This document shows positions 18,289-27,235 of a stretch of DNA of 64,000 bases, in pieces. Every line of letters starts with the position of its first letter. Position 1 is the stretch's first letter. The stretch lies in assembly GCF_002356295.1 (NCBI RefSeq), contig NZ_AP018042.1:4248361-4312360 (forward strand), read 5' to 3'. The notes beneath the pieces were generated by a model. It was not told the DNA's origin. It made no database searches and worked only from the letters and a program-made list of their open reading frames with translations. The position numbers and the translations under genes are program-made. This stretch comes from Labilibaculum antarcticum. GTDB lineage: Bacteria > Bacteroidota > Bacteroidia > Bacteroidales > Marinifilaceae.

Positions 18289-19053
18289 ATGAATGCAAAA
18301 GGAAAAGTAGCTATTATTACTGGTGGAAGCGGTGGAATTGGTTTTCAGGTATCCAAAAAATTAGGTAAAGATGGTTATTCAGTATTTTTGATGGACATAG
18401 CAGATGACGCAAAAGGAGCTGAAAAAGTAAAAGAGCTTGCTGCTGACGGAATTACCGCAGAGTATTTTAGCGTTGACCTTACAAAAGAAGATGGTGTAAC
18501 TTCTACTATAAATAAAATTGGAGCAAAACAAGGTAAGATTGATCTTCTTGTAAATTGTGCAGGTGGACTAGGTGGAAGATCTCGATTTGAAGAGATGACC
18601 ACTGAATTTTTTAGATTTGTAATGGCTTTAAATCTTGATTCAGCATTTTTTACATCAAGAGCAGCTATTCCTTTTCTTAAAAAAGGTAAAAATGCTTCAA
18701 TTATAAATTTCACTTCTAATGCAGCTTGGAATGGCGGAGGCCCTGGAGCTGGTGTTTATGGAGCATCTAAGGGAGCAGTTCAATCACTTACAAGATCATT
18801 AGCAAAAGATTTAGCTGAATATGGAATTAGAGTAAATGCAGTATCTCCTGGTACCATTGATACGCCTTTCCATGCTCAAATTAAAGCGACTAAGCCTGAG
18901 GTATTTGCTTCATGGGCAAATAATATTATGCTTGGAAGAATAGGTAAACCAGAAGAAGTTGCTTCGGTTATATCTTTCTTAGCAAGTGATGATGCATCTT
19001 TCATGACAGCTGAAACTATCCAAATTGGTGGTGGTCAGGCATTAGGGATTTAA
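18289..19053 (+). CDS. SDR-family oxidoreductase, probable DEH reductase, copy 2
   Basis: 254 residues, differing from copy 1 at only a handful of positions (for example MNAKGK for MKAEGK, TGGSGG for TGGGGG, DDASFMT for DDAAFIT). Cofactor loop and the YGASK catalytic motif are intact. The middle of the two genes is nearly identical at DNA level while both ends have diverged, which suggests gene conversion. Copy 2 has its own leader of about 150 bases after the hairpin, so it may be transcribed separately. Confidence 0.88.
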   Translation: MNAKGKVAIITGGSGGIGFQVSKKLGKDGYSVFLMDIADDAKGAEKVKELAADGITAEYFSVDLTKEDGVTSTINKIGAKQGKIDLLVNCAGGLGGRSRFEEMTTEFFRFVMALNLDSAFFTSRAAIPFLKKGKNASIINFTSNAAWNGGGPGAGVYGASKGAVQSLTRSLAKDLAEYGIRVNAVSPGTIDTPFHAQIKATKPEVFASWANNIMLGRIGKPEEVASVISFLASDDASFMTAETIQIGGGQALGI

Positions 19054-19089
19054 TAGGTTTCGCATTTTCATAAAGCCTTTGGTTAGCAG

Positions 19090-19136
19090 ATTCCGGGGAG
19101 TTGTATTATTCCCAATCGCTTCCCGGAATTTTGTTT
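19090..19136 (+). terminator. Terminator after SDR copy 2
   Basis: ATTCCGGGG (19090-19098) pairs with TCCCGGAAT (19121-19129), one wobble, followed by TTTGTTT. The following stretch to the gntR2 promoter (about 19140-19546) has no recognisable gene; it contains TGGT-AG-ACCA at 19397-19406, the same half-site pattern as the operator near gntR1. Confidence 0.65.
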
Positions 19137-19396
19137 ACTATTTAGAATCAAAATAGTAGGAGTCATATTACTATTGTCTTGCTTCTGAATTTGTAAGCCG
19201 TTTGCCGATAGCTGCAGGTGTAACTTGCGTTGAAATGGATCTTTGTTGATTGGAAAGAGCGTAATTGAAGAGAGAAATATAACGAGCTTACTCTGATAGC
19301 AAAAAGTGCTATGTAGATTGTTAAGGAATTAAGAATGCTGTAGTGTGAAGAAGAAAAGGTAGAATCCTTCGTTTTAAGATCGATTTGAAATTGTAG

Positions 19397-19406
19397 TGGT
19401 AGACCA
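19397..19406. promoter_or_regulatory. Operator-like TGGT-AG-ACCA site
   Basis: A second TGGTnnACCA element, about 150 bases upstream of the gntR2 promoter. Short, so it could be chance, but the same pattern occurs at both gntR loci. Confidence 0.4.
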
Positions 19407-19546
19407 ATTAGTGAGAAATAGTAGGCGTAAAGGATATTAAGTTACTTTTTTTACTGATTTTTCTTAATCTGGGAATTTACAAAACTATTGAAAACATGGA
19501 TTATGGCTTATTTCATGGGGCTTGTAGATATTTATTATTCTAGAAG

Positions 19547-19612
19547 TTTGTAAACAGATTAAAAGTAACTAAATTTGTACTACCAATAGTCTGTTCATAT
19601 AGACTTGGTTGA
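19547..19612 (+). promoter_or_regulatory. gntR2 promoter and leader inverted repeat
   Basis: TTTG (19547-19550), 19-nt spacer, TAAATTTG (19570-19577): same spacing as at gntR1. TTGTACTACCA overlaps the -7 and fits the loose FadR-family pattern TNGTnnnACnA. Just downstream, ACCAATAGTCT and AGACTTGGT form an interrupted inverted repeat around the expected transcription start. Confidence 0.55.
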
Positions 19613-19628
19613 AAATTTAGATACTTGT

Positions 19629-20336
19629 ATGGACTTATTAGATAATTTTAAGACGATCGAGGTGGAAACACCTGTTGATAAAATTATTCGTCAGATTAGA
19701 GGTTTAATTGTTTCAGGATATTTAAATCCTGGGGATAAATTGCCTTCCGAAAGAAAGCTTTCAGAAAAGCTAGGGGTTGGTAGAACATATATCAGAGATG
19801 CTATAAAAAAATTAGAGTTTTTTGGTATATTAACCACGCTCCCACAATCGGGTGTTGTTGTAAATGGAATCAATATTTCAGCAATGGAAGGTTTGTTTTC
19901 TAATATAATGAAAATAGAGCGACCAGAATTCTTTTCTTTAGTTGAGGCTCGAGTAAATATGGAGATCTTTTCGGTGCGAGCTGCTGCTGAAAGAAGGACA
20001 GAGGATGATTTAAAAGAATTAGAAAAAGCATTGGAAGCGTATGAGGATAAGGCTATAAATAACCTTCCTGCTGAAAATGAAGATTTTCTATTTCATTTAA
20101 AGATTGCTGAAGCAGGTCACAACGCGGTGGTAAAAGCCATGATGTTAATTATTTTGCCTGATATTCTAGCCATATACAGAAAAGAACATGTTTGTAGTAA
20201 GGATGTGAAGGAGGGGAATTCAAATGAACATCGATCTATTTTGAAAGCAATTATAGATCAAGATGGTGAAAAATCAGCTTTACTAATGTCGAATCATTTG
20301 CACAAAGTTTTAGAGTTTAGTAAAAAAATATTGTAA
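19629..20336 (+). CDS. FadR-type GntR transcriptional regulator 2
   Basis: 235 residues from the ATG at 19629 (an in-frame TTG at 19605 would add eight residues, but the ATG aligns with the start of the paralogue). N-terminal GntR winged helix (PGDKLPSERKLSEKLGVGRT) and C-terminal FCD domain (FHLKIAEAGHN). It is about two-thirds identical by eye to the regulator at 4893. The recognition-helix region is almost the same in both, so they probably share operators but may sense different ligands or form heterodimers. Confidence 0.88.
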   Translation: MDLLDNFKTIEVETPVDKIIRQIRGLIVSGYLNPGDKLPSERKLSEKLGVGRTYIRDAIKKLEFFGILTTLPQSGVVVNGINISAMEGLFSNIMKIERPEFFSLVEARVNMEIFSVRAAAERRTEDDLKELEKALEAYEDKAINNLPAENEDFLFHLKIAEAGHNAVVKAMMLIILPDILAIYRKEHVCSKDVKEGNSNEHRSILKAIIDQDGEKSALLMSNHLHKVLEFSKKIL

Positions 20337-20343
20337 TGAGATT

Positions 20344-20368
20344 GTGCGTGAAAGCGCACTGTTTTTTT
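20344..20368 (+). terminator. Terminator of gntR2
   Basis: GTGCG (20344-20348) and CGCAC (20355-20359) with a 6-nt loop, followed by G and seven T. The remaining bases to 20674 are AT-rich with no recognisable gene. Confidence 0.8.
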
Positions 20369-20674
20369 ACTCAACGAAATAATTTCCCATACAATTTATT
20401 GCTTTTTTTAATCTACTTCTACAATTAATCAATCAGCATTTGATTGGTTTCTGCATGTTTCCTTTCTTATAATCAGGTTATTATTTTTTTTCTGTCCAAT
20501 TCTTTTGTTCCATTATCAATGAATATATTTTCAGAGATAATCGGAATGATATGGTTATTTGTGCAAGATTAATGGGTAACAATGCATTTTCTTGCACAAG
20601 TTTTCTTGGATTAAATAAATTGTAGAATTAAAAATTAGGAGAGCTGGGCATAGTGCCGAAATTCTCAAATAAAA

Positions 20675-21433
20675 ATGGGAATTATGGAACTATTAGAACC
20701 AATTTTTATTATTGTGGCTGGTGTATTTGCCGGATTTTTGAATGTAGTAGCAGGTGGTGGATCATTAATTACCTTACCTCTGCTAATTTTTTTAGGTTTG
20801 CCACCAACAATTGCAAACGGAACAAATCGAATTGCTATTCTGGCGCAAAACAGTTTTGCTATAGCCAAATTTAATCAAAAAGGGATAAGCTCTTATCCTT
20901 ATAGTATTTATCTGGGAATCTCGGCTCTTTTTGGATCAACTATAGGAGCCTTCTTGGTTGTGGATATTGATGAAGACTTATTTAAGAAAATTCTTTCCAT
21001 TGTGATGGTTTGCGTAGCCATTTTAATCCTTTTTAATTCAAAAGCGAGTCCGCTTGCTAATGGAGAGAAAATGGAATTTAAAAATCAAATGTGGGGAGTG
21101 ATTAGTTTTTTCTTTATAGGGATTTATGGAGGTTTTCTTCATGCTGGAATAGGCTTCATTATTATTTTGGCTCTCACAAAAATAAATGGATTTTCACTAG
21201 TGAAAACCAATAGTATCAAAGTAACCGTTGCCTTGGTGTACACAATTGCCGCAGTAGGAGTTTTTATTTATAAGGATGCTATCAATTGGAAATATGCTTT
21301 GATATTGGCTATTGGAAATTCTGTTGGGGGATATCTTGGATCTGTATTCTCAGTAAAAAAAGGAGACAAGTGGATCAAAGGAATACTTCTGATCACCATA
21401 TTAGTTTTGGCAATTAAATTGTGGTTTTATTAA
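20675..21433 (+). CDS. TauE/SafE-family inner-membrane anion permease
   Basis: 252 residues, about eight hydrophobic helices arranged as two similar halves. The first half carries the family motif GVFAGFLNVVAGGGSLITLP, the second YGGFLHAGIGF. Members move organic or sulfur-containing anions across the inner membrane; the substrate cannot be told here. It stands 47 bases ahead of the KDG kinase in the same direction, so a role in uronate-derived anion flux is possible but unproven. Confidence 0.85.
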   Translation: MGIMELLEPIFIIVAGVFAGFLNVVAGGGSLITLPLLIFLGLPPTIANGTNRIAILAQNSFAIAKFNQKGISSYPYSIYLGISALFGSTIGAFLVVDIDEDLFKKILSIVMVCVAILILFNSKASPLANGEKMEFKNQMWGVISFFFIGIYGGFLHAGIGFIIILALTKINGFSLVKTNSIKVTVALVYTIAAVGVFIYKDAINWKYALILAIGNSVGGYLGSVFSVKKGDKWIKGILLITILVLAIKLWFY

Positions 21434-21480
21434 TCACATAGAACGATCGACTAATGATTCATGACTAGTTTTAAAATACA

Positions 21481-22512
21481 ATGAATAAAAGAGTAATCAC
21501 TTTTGGAGAAATTATGTTGCGATTGGCAACACCTGGCTATCAACGTTTTTCACAAACCGACATCTTTGATGCTACTTTTGGTGGAGGAGAGGTGAATGTT
21601 TCCGTATCATTGGCAAATTTCGGAATTTCGACTGCCTATGTTACCCGATTGCCGGATAATGATATTGGAAAATCCTGTAAAGAAATATTAAATAAATTTG
21701 GTGTTGATACTGGCCATATTATTTTGGGTGGAGATCGCATGGGAATTTATTATCTGGAGACAGGAGCGGTGGCCAGGGGCTCTAAAGTGGTTTACGATCG
21801 TGCTAATTCTGCTTTTTCAAGTTTAAAAAAGGGCATGATCGATTGGGATGAGGTATTTAAAGATGCTGGGTGGTTCCATTGGACTGGGATAACACCTGCT
21901 ATTTCTCCCGGCGCTACTGAGGTGTTAGAGGAAGCATTGGTGAAAGCGAACGAAATGGGAATTACTGTTTCTTGTGATGTGAATTACCGAAGTAAACTTT
22001 GGAAAGAAGGGAATAAAGTGGAGGAGGTGATGCCACGCTTAATAGCTAAAACCAATGTGCTAATTGGAAATGAATTTGATGCAGAGAAAGTCTTAGGTGT
22101 TCCAATTAATCTGCCTCCAGAAGTAGAATATTCAAAATTTACCTTTGGCTTTGTTGCCAAGCAGCTCATGCAAAAATACCCAAAGCTCGAAAAGGTAATT
22201 ACTACACGTCGAGGAACTATTAGCGCCAATTACAATACTTGGGTTGGAATAATGTTCGATGGCAAACAAGTGATCGAATCTTCCACCTATCAAATGACTC
22301 ATATTGTTGATCGTGTAGGTGGAGGTGATGCTTTGATGGCTGGATTGATTTATGGTTTTCTTACTTATCCTGATAATTCTCAAAAGATAATTGATTTTGC
22401 TGTTGCTGCCTCATTTTTAAAACATACCATTTCAGGTGATGTGAATAATGTTAGTCTTGAAGAAGTGGAACAACTGATGAAAGGAAACATAGGAGGGGAA
22501 ATAGATCGGTAG
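21481..22512 (+). CDS. kdgK: 2-keto-3-deoxygluconate kinase (PfkB family)
   Basis: 343 residues of the ribokinase/PfkB fold. N-terminal substrate region GEIMLRLATPGYQRF and FGGGEVNVSVSLANFG; C-terminal PfkB signature DRVGGGDALMAG with the catalytic Asp283. KDG kinases make KDPG from KDG with ATP in the cytoplasm, the step after the SDR reductase of this locus. Slightly longer than the roughly 310-residue bacterial enzymes. No KDPG aldolase gene is present in the window, so it must lie elsewhere. Confidence 0.9.
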   Translation: MNKRVITFGEIMLRLATPGYQRFSQTDIFDATFGGGEVNVSVSLANFGISTAYVTRLPDNDIGKSCKEILNKFGVDTGHIILGGDRMGIYYLETGAVARGSKVVYDRANSAFSSLKKGMIDWDEVFKDAGWFHWTGITPAISPGATEVLEEALVKANEMGITVSCDVNYRSKLWKEGNKVEEVMPRLIAKTNVLIGNEFDAEKVLGVPINLPPEVEYSKFTFGFVAKQLMQKYPKLEKVITTRRGTISANYNTWVGIMFDGKQVIESSTYQMTHIVDRVGGGDALMAGLIYGFLTYPDNSQKIIDFAVAASFLKHTISGDVNNVSLEEVEQLMKGNIGGEIDR

Positions 22513-22524
22513 TAACATTTTTAG

Positions 22525-22576
22525 TGAACGCGAAGGGGTTATTCCTTGTTCCACGTCATGAACTAGTTATACGAAC
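22525..22576 (-). pseudogene. Fragment of a degenerate tRNA-Arg unit (3' end)
   Basis: On the minus strand this is the 3' part of the same degenerate tRNA-Arg as in the 27.3-28.5 kb array: acceptor 3' strand (GAACGCG), T-stem side, then the T-arm insertion containing CGTCATGAACTAG. It directly follows kdgK and lies downstream of the intact tRNA, where the array also lies at the second locus. Confidence 0.65.
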
Positions 22577-22621
22577 TACAATGGTTTTTCATTCCTAATT
22601 TCGTTTTGATAATTGTGCATA

Positions 22622-22653
22622 AAAAAACTCATCAATTTCTTGATGAGTTTTTA
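22622..22653 (-). terminator. tRNA-Arg terminator
   Basis: AAAACTCATCAA...TTGATGAGTTTT hairpin directly past the tRNA 3' end on the minus strand, with flanking T runs. It also converges on kdgK transcription. Confidence 0.7.
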
Positions 22654-22654
22654 G

Positions 22655-22728
22655 TGAACGCGGAGGGATTCGAACCCCCAACCTCTACGGCCGTAACGTA
22701 GTGCACTATCCAGTTATGCTACGCATCC
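22655..22728 (-). tRNA. tRNA-Arg (anticodon ACG), copy 1
   Basis: A complete 74-nt cloverleaf on the minus strand: acceptor GGATGCG with CGCGTTC (two G-U pairs), D-arm AACTGGATA, anticodon stem CTACG/CGTAG with loop TTACGGC (anticodon ACG), T-arm GGGGG-TTCGAAT-CCCTC. CCA is not encoded. The base sequence is the same as the copy at 28589-28662. A promoter element TATATTTG lies 21 bases upstream (plus-strand 22750-22757). Confidence 0.95.
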
Positions 22729-22749
22729 TTTTTGCTTTTTAAGGCGGTG

Positions 22750-22757
22750 CAAATATA
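22750..22757 (-). promoter_or_regulatory. tRNA-Arg copy 1 promoter -7 element
   Basis: TATATTTG followed by GCACCGC on the minus strand, identical to the element before the second tRNA-Arg. The following 22760-23199 has no gene that I can see. Confidence 0.6.
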
Positions 22758-23199
22758 GGTATTTTTCTATTAAAACAACACGACTCTGTTTAAATGTTAC
22801 GAGAAAAATGTCTTTTTGTTATCCTGAAAATATAATAAGGAATTTCTTCAGATGGATTAAAACAAAAGGTTGTGACGAAACCAAGCTAGTAAAATATTTT
22901 TCTATTGGTGTTAAATGCTGAAAATAAGAACCTTAGGCCAATCGAAGAGCTGAAGTGAAAATATTGGAAATGTAAGTTTTATCAGAAATATAATAAAGCT
23001 GTCCTATTTTTGGAGATGGTTTTTGCCTTAATAATTCCCAGTTTGTAATCTTGTAAATAGTAAGAACAAAAAAACTCACAATTTATTGATAGAGACTGAA
23101 TTTATTACTTATGATCACAATTTGAACTAATTCATTGACTGATATAGTTTATTGTTGTAAATTAAGTCGTTGACAAATTATTAACGAATATATTTAACT

Positions 23200-25104
23200 A
23201 TGAGATTTAGAATTCCACATTTTTGTATTTTAGTAATGGCATTATCAATAATTGCTTGCACTTCAAAAGAAAAGAAAGTAGAACGCCCGCCTAAAATTGC
23301 TCTCGAAGATTTCTTTAAAAATCCAGAAAAGACTTCATATAAGATATCTCCAGAAGGAACAAAATTCTCTTATCGAGCTCCTTATCAGGATAGAATGAAT
23401 ATTTTCATTCAGGATATTGCCAGTGATAAATCGGTTCAAATTACCTTTGAAACTGATCGCGACATATCAGGATATTTCTGGGCTAACGAAAATCGAATAT
23501 TGTATTTGAAAGATAATGGAGGAGATGAAAATTTTAAACTTTACGGTGTTGATATTGATGGTAAAAATTTAGTGTGTTTTACCGATTTTGAAAATGTAAG
23601 AACTGGTATTATCGATCGATTGGATGAAATTTCTGATGAGATCATCATATCTATGAATAAGAGAAATCCTCAGGTTTTCGATCCTTATCGTTTAAATATA
23701 ATTACAGGAGAACTTACTATGCTTTATGAGAATCCTGGGAATATTTCTGGTTGGATTACAGATCATGATGGGAAATTAAGAGCTGCAATGTCTGTTACCG
23801 ATATGGTTAATTCTACATTATTGTATCGTGAAACCGAGAATGACGAATTTAAACCAGTTATTACAACTAGTTTTAAAGAGACATTATCTCCACAATTCTT
23901 CACGTTCGACAACAAAATGCTGTATGCCAGTTCTAATATTGGCCGCGATAAGCAAGAGATAGTGATTGTGGATCCTGCTACAGGTAAAGAAACTGAATCA
24001 TTGTTTGCTCATGATATGGTTGATGTAGAAAGCTTATCGTATTCAAAGAAAAGAAAGGTTCTTACCTATGCATTGTATAGTACCGATATGGTTCACTATA
24101 AATTCTTCGATGATGAAAGTGAGAAGATGTACAATCGTGTTAAGAAAGAATTATCTGCTTACGATTGCTATTTTACGAGCACTAATAAAAATGAAGATAA
24201 GTATTTGGTTCGCACCTACAGCGATAGATCTTTAGGTGCTTACTATTTTTACGATAAAAATACTGATGAACTCAAATTGATTAGTAGCGTTAGTCCCTGG
24301 ATGAACGAAGAACACATGGCCAAAATGAAGCCTATTCACTATACTAGTCGAGACGGTAAATTGATACATGGCTACCTAACTTTACCTGTTGGTGTTAAAG
24401 CAAAAAAACTTCCTGTTGTGGTTAATCCACATGGAGGTCCATGGGCAAGAGATGAGTGGGGCTTTAATCCCGAAATTCAATTCCTTGCAAATAGAGGATA
24501 TGCTGTTCTTCAAATGAACTTTAGAGGTTCTACTGGTTATGGTCGCGACTTCTGGGAATGTTCATTCAAGCAATGGGGACAAAGTATGCAGGATGATATA
24601 ACAGATGGTGTAAAATGGGCTATAGAACAAGGTATTGCTGATAAAGATAGGATTGCAATATATGGCGGAAGTTATGGAGGTTATGCAACCTTGGCTGGTT
24701 TGGCTTTTACTCCGGATTTGTATAAGTGTGGAGTAGACTACGTTGGGGTAAGTAACATGTTTACTTTTATGAAAACATTCCCTCCTTATTGGGAGCCGTA
24801 TCGACAAATGTTGTACGAAATGGCAGGAGATCCGGTAAAAGATAGTTTGATGTTTACACAAATTTCACCAGCATTTCATGCTGATAAAATTACCGCAGCT
24901 TTGTTTGTAGCCCAAGGTGCTAATGATCCTAGGGTAAATCTTGCCGAATCGGATCAAATGGTGGAAGCCATGAAGGCACGTGGAGTAGAAGTTGAATATT
25001 TGGTAAAAGACGATGAAGGTCATGGTTTCCGAAATCAGGAAAACCGTTTTGATTTTTATCGGACTATGGAAACATTTTTAGATGCTCATATGAAAGCAGA
25101 ATAG
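23200..25104 (+). CDS. S9-family (prolyl oligopeptidase-like) peptidase lipoprotein
   Basis: 634 residues. Lipoprotein signal (SIIACTSKEKK, Cys20), an N-terminal beta-propeller (~35-370) and a C-terminal alpha/beta hydrolase (~390-630). The catalytic triad is readable: Ser491 in GGSYGGY, Asp576 in GANDPRVN, His608 in DEGHGF. The oxyanion segment VVNPHGGPWARD is present. It probably cleaves short peptides in the periplasm or at the outer membrane. It stands alone between tRNA-Arg copy 1 and an IS fragment. Confidence 0.92.
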   Translation: MRFRIPHFCILVMALSIIACTSKEKKVERPPKIALEDFFKNPEKTSYKISPEGTKFSYRAPYQDRMNIFIQDIASDKSVQITFETDRDISGYFWANENRILYLKDNGGDENFKLYGVDIDGKNLVCFTDFENVRTGIIDRLDEISDEIIISMNKRNPQVFDPYRLNIITGELTMLYENPGNISGWITDHDGKLRAAMSVTDMVNSTLLYRETENDEFKPVITTSFKETLSPQFFTFDNKMLYASSNIGRDKQEIVIVDPATGKETESLFAHDMVDVESLSYSKKRKVLTYALYSTDMVHYKFFDDESEKMYNRVKKELSAYDCYFTSTNKNEDKYLVRTYSDRSLGAYYFYDKNTDELKLISSVSPWMNEEHMAKMKPIHYTSRDGKLIHGYLTLPVGVKAKKLPVVVNPHGGPWARDEWGFNPEIQFLANRGYAVLQMNFRGSTGYGRDFWECSFKQWGQSMQDDITDGVKWAIEQGIADKDRIAIYGGSYGGYATLAGLAFTPDLYKCGVDYVGVSNMFTFMKTFPPYWEPYRQMLYEMAGDPVKDSLMFTQISPAFHADKITAALFVAQGANDPRVNLAESDQMVEAMKARGVEVEYLVKDDEGHGFRNQENRFDFYRTMETFLDAHMKAE

Positions 25105-25131
25105 ATTCCTTCAGAGTTGACTAGTCCTATA

Positions 25132-25168
25132 AATGAGGATGTCTAATTTTAGGCATCCTCATTTTTGC
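25132..25168 (+). terminator. Terminator of the S9 peptidase gene
   Basis: AATGAGGATG (25132-25141) pairs with CATCCTCATT (25154-25163), then TTTG. Confidence 0.8.
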
Positions 25169-25266
25169 ATTTATTATGTGAACCCTTCTCCTAAAAGAGA
25201 AGGGGAGCTAGTATTGTAGATGTTTAGTATTATCCATCCTTTTTTTTATGGATTTCCTACAAAAAA

Positions 25267-25341
25267 CTAAGCCGCGTTTTTATAATATTTAATTCCAAAA
25301 TCTAAAGGACTTAGATAGTCTAAGGATGAGTGCTTTTTTTC
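25267..25341 (-). pseudogene. IS3-family OrfB C-terminal fragment
   Basis: Minus-strand translation gives EKKHSSLDYLSPLDFGIKYY, then KNAA and a stop. The HSSLxYLSPxxF motif is the C-terminal end of IS3-family transposases. Only these ~24 codons remain. The rest of 25169-25696 contains no other recognisable gene, apart from a few IS-end-like bases. Confidence 0.8.
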
Positions 25342-25696
25342 TTTTATTCATCTTTGCAAAGATAAGGGCTTAACTTAGAGTCCAGTCAAAAGTAGTAGTT
25401 CCACTTTTACATGAGGGAGTAATAGTATCCTTTCTAATTAATAGGGGAGATAGTCTGCATTTCGATTCCCAAAGTCAGAGAATAATCGGAGAACGATTTG
25501 CTAAGGAATATCTAAAGAGAAGTAAATGAACTAACTCTTATTTTTACTATTTGTCTTGAATTTGGAAGTTAAGTTGTTACTAAAAAAGGATGTATTGCTT
25601 GAATACATCCTTTTATTAGTTGTAAAAATAGACAAGACTTTGATTGGATGAATGTGCATACTTGCTCACTCGGAAAAAGTCTTTCCATTTTAGCAA

Positions 25697-26692
25697 TTAT
25701 GGGACCAAAACCAATTGGTTCAAATGACCGTCAATTATTGCAACTTCTTCTTTTGTCAAACTTGATTGAGCTGCTTTAGCATTCTGAATAGCTTGTTCTG
25801 CATTTCGTGCTCCAACCAAAGCAATCGAAATTGCAGGTTGTTCGAGTGTCCATAAAATAACCAACTGTCCAAGGCTCAATCCTTTTGAATCAGCAATTGG
25901 TTTGATTTTGTCTAGAAATTCATTGGTGCGACGAAGATTTTCATCTTTATAAAAAGCTCTTGTTGCACGTTGATCGCCTTCTCCAAATTTATACCCGGGT
26001 TTCATTTTTCCAGTTAACAATCCTCTTTCGAGAGGACTGTAAGCGATAATTCCTTTTCCTTTTTCAAGAGAATAGGGAACGATTTCTTTCTCGATATCGC
26101 GCAGCACCATGCTGTAAGGAACCTGGTTCGAGGCCAGATTTATATATTTCTCTGCTTCCGCAAATTGTTCTGCATTGTAGTTGCAAACACCAGCATAACG
26201 AACTTTTCCTTGCTTAATCAACTCATTAACCGCGTACATTGTTTCTTCAATAGAAGTGGTAACATCTGGCCAGTGAAGCTGGTAAAGATCAATATAATCA
26301 GTACCCAATCGCTTCAAGCTATCTTCACATTCTTTGATGATGCTTTCCTTGCCAGCATATTTGTAAATATCAATGTCTTTTCCATTGTTATCTTGGGATT
26401 TGAAAACGTGTGTGCCTTTTGCTAAGTCCCAACGCATTCCAAATTTGGTAAGAATTTGTATTTTATCTCTAGGGATGTCTTTTATTGCCTGTCCAACAAT
26501 TTCTTCACTGAAGCCCTGTCCATATACTGGAGCCGTATCAATGGAGGTTACCCCTAAATCATAAGACGATTTTATTGCTTTTACGGATTCATTTTGTTCT
26601 GTACCTCCCCATAACCAACCGCCAACGGCAAATGAACCAAATGTGATGGCTGAAAGAGTAAGATCAGTATTTCCTAATTTTCTGTATTTCAT
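25697..26692 (-). CDS. Aldo/keto reductase
   Basis: 331 residues of an (alpha/beta)8 aldo/keto reductase of the YdhF/YghZ-like type. The catalytic tetrad is present: Asp52, Tyr57 (IDTAPVYGQG), Lys83 (ILTKFG), His140 (LYQLHWPD). Cofactor-binding residues near the C-terminus (SIALVGARNAEQ) fit NADPH use. It reduces an aldehyde or ketone in the cytoplasm; the substrate is unknown. Monocistronic. Its leader carries two direct TTACCATAT repeats (about 26713-26735) that could be operator sites. Confidence 0.9.
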   Translation of the reverse strand: MKYRKLGNTDLTLSAITFGSFAVGGWLWGGTEQNESVKAIKSSYDLGVTSIDTAPVYGQGFSEEIVGQAIKDIPRDKIQILTKFGMRWDLAKGTHVFKSQDNNGKDIDIYKYAGKESIIKECEDSLKRLGTDYIDLYQLHWPDVTTSIEETMYAVNELIKQGKVRYAGVCNYNAEQFAEAEKYINLASNQVPYSMVLRDIEKEIVPYSLEKGKGIIAYSPLERGLLTGKMKPGYKFGEGDQRATRAFYKDENLRRTNEFLDKIKPIADSKGLSLGQLVILWTLEQPAISIALVGARNAEQAIQNAKAAQSSLTKEEVAIIDGHLNQLVLVP

Positions 26693-27235
26693 ATGTTTAT
26701 AATTTTATGTTTTTACCATATGGAACTTACCATATAATCATCTCCCTGTGTGTAGGAAGCTTTATACATGGACGTTTCATATGTGTAAATAATATATAAG
26801 TTCTTACGAGCAAATTTGTATTAGCTCTATTTTATGTGTTCACTTAGGGGCGCGGAAGAAGATTGTAAAATTCACTGTTTTTATTCTGTGTTTCTTCAGC
26901 CTTACTCTATTCATACTTATTATCTAGATGCTCGCGCATAGGCAGAAGATTGTCTGCTATGAATTCTATTTTGGGGTGTTTATCTATTTATTAATCGGCA
27001 AATGGATTTGTTCTAACTTTTTAACAGGGCAAATTTACGTATAAAATATGTTAGTCGACAGATTATTTGAGGTAAATATGAATAATTTATTGGTTGTAAA
27101 ACAACCAGTATCAGCTCTTAAGATCAAAAAAGTTGTTTACTACTCGGAATCAAGGGATAGGAAGGGGGCTAGTAAAGCAGTGGAATGTTTTTTTAGGGGC
27201 CTCTCATTGTATATTTTAAAATTTGTGCATTAAAA
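26693..27235. other. Intergenic region without a recognisable gene
   Basis: About 540 bases holding the aldo/keto reductase leader (repeated TTACCATAT) and AT-rich sequence. A 61-codon frame at 27048 has no family resemblance and no clear ribosome binding site, so I do not call it. Confidence 0.6.

Noticed and set aside
17391-18713. Two near-identical 112-codon minus-strand frames inside the SDR genes
   Set aside because: They are antisense shadows. Their similarity follows from the duplicated SDR genes.
27048-27233. 61-codon frame left of the tRNA-like array
   Set aside because: No ribosome binding site, no family resemblance, and the region around it is non-coding in character.
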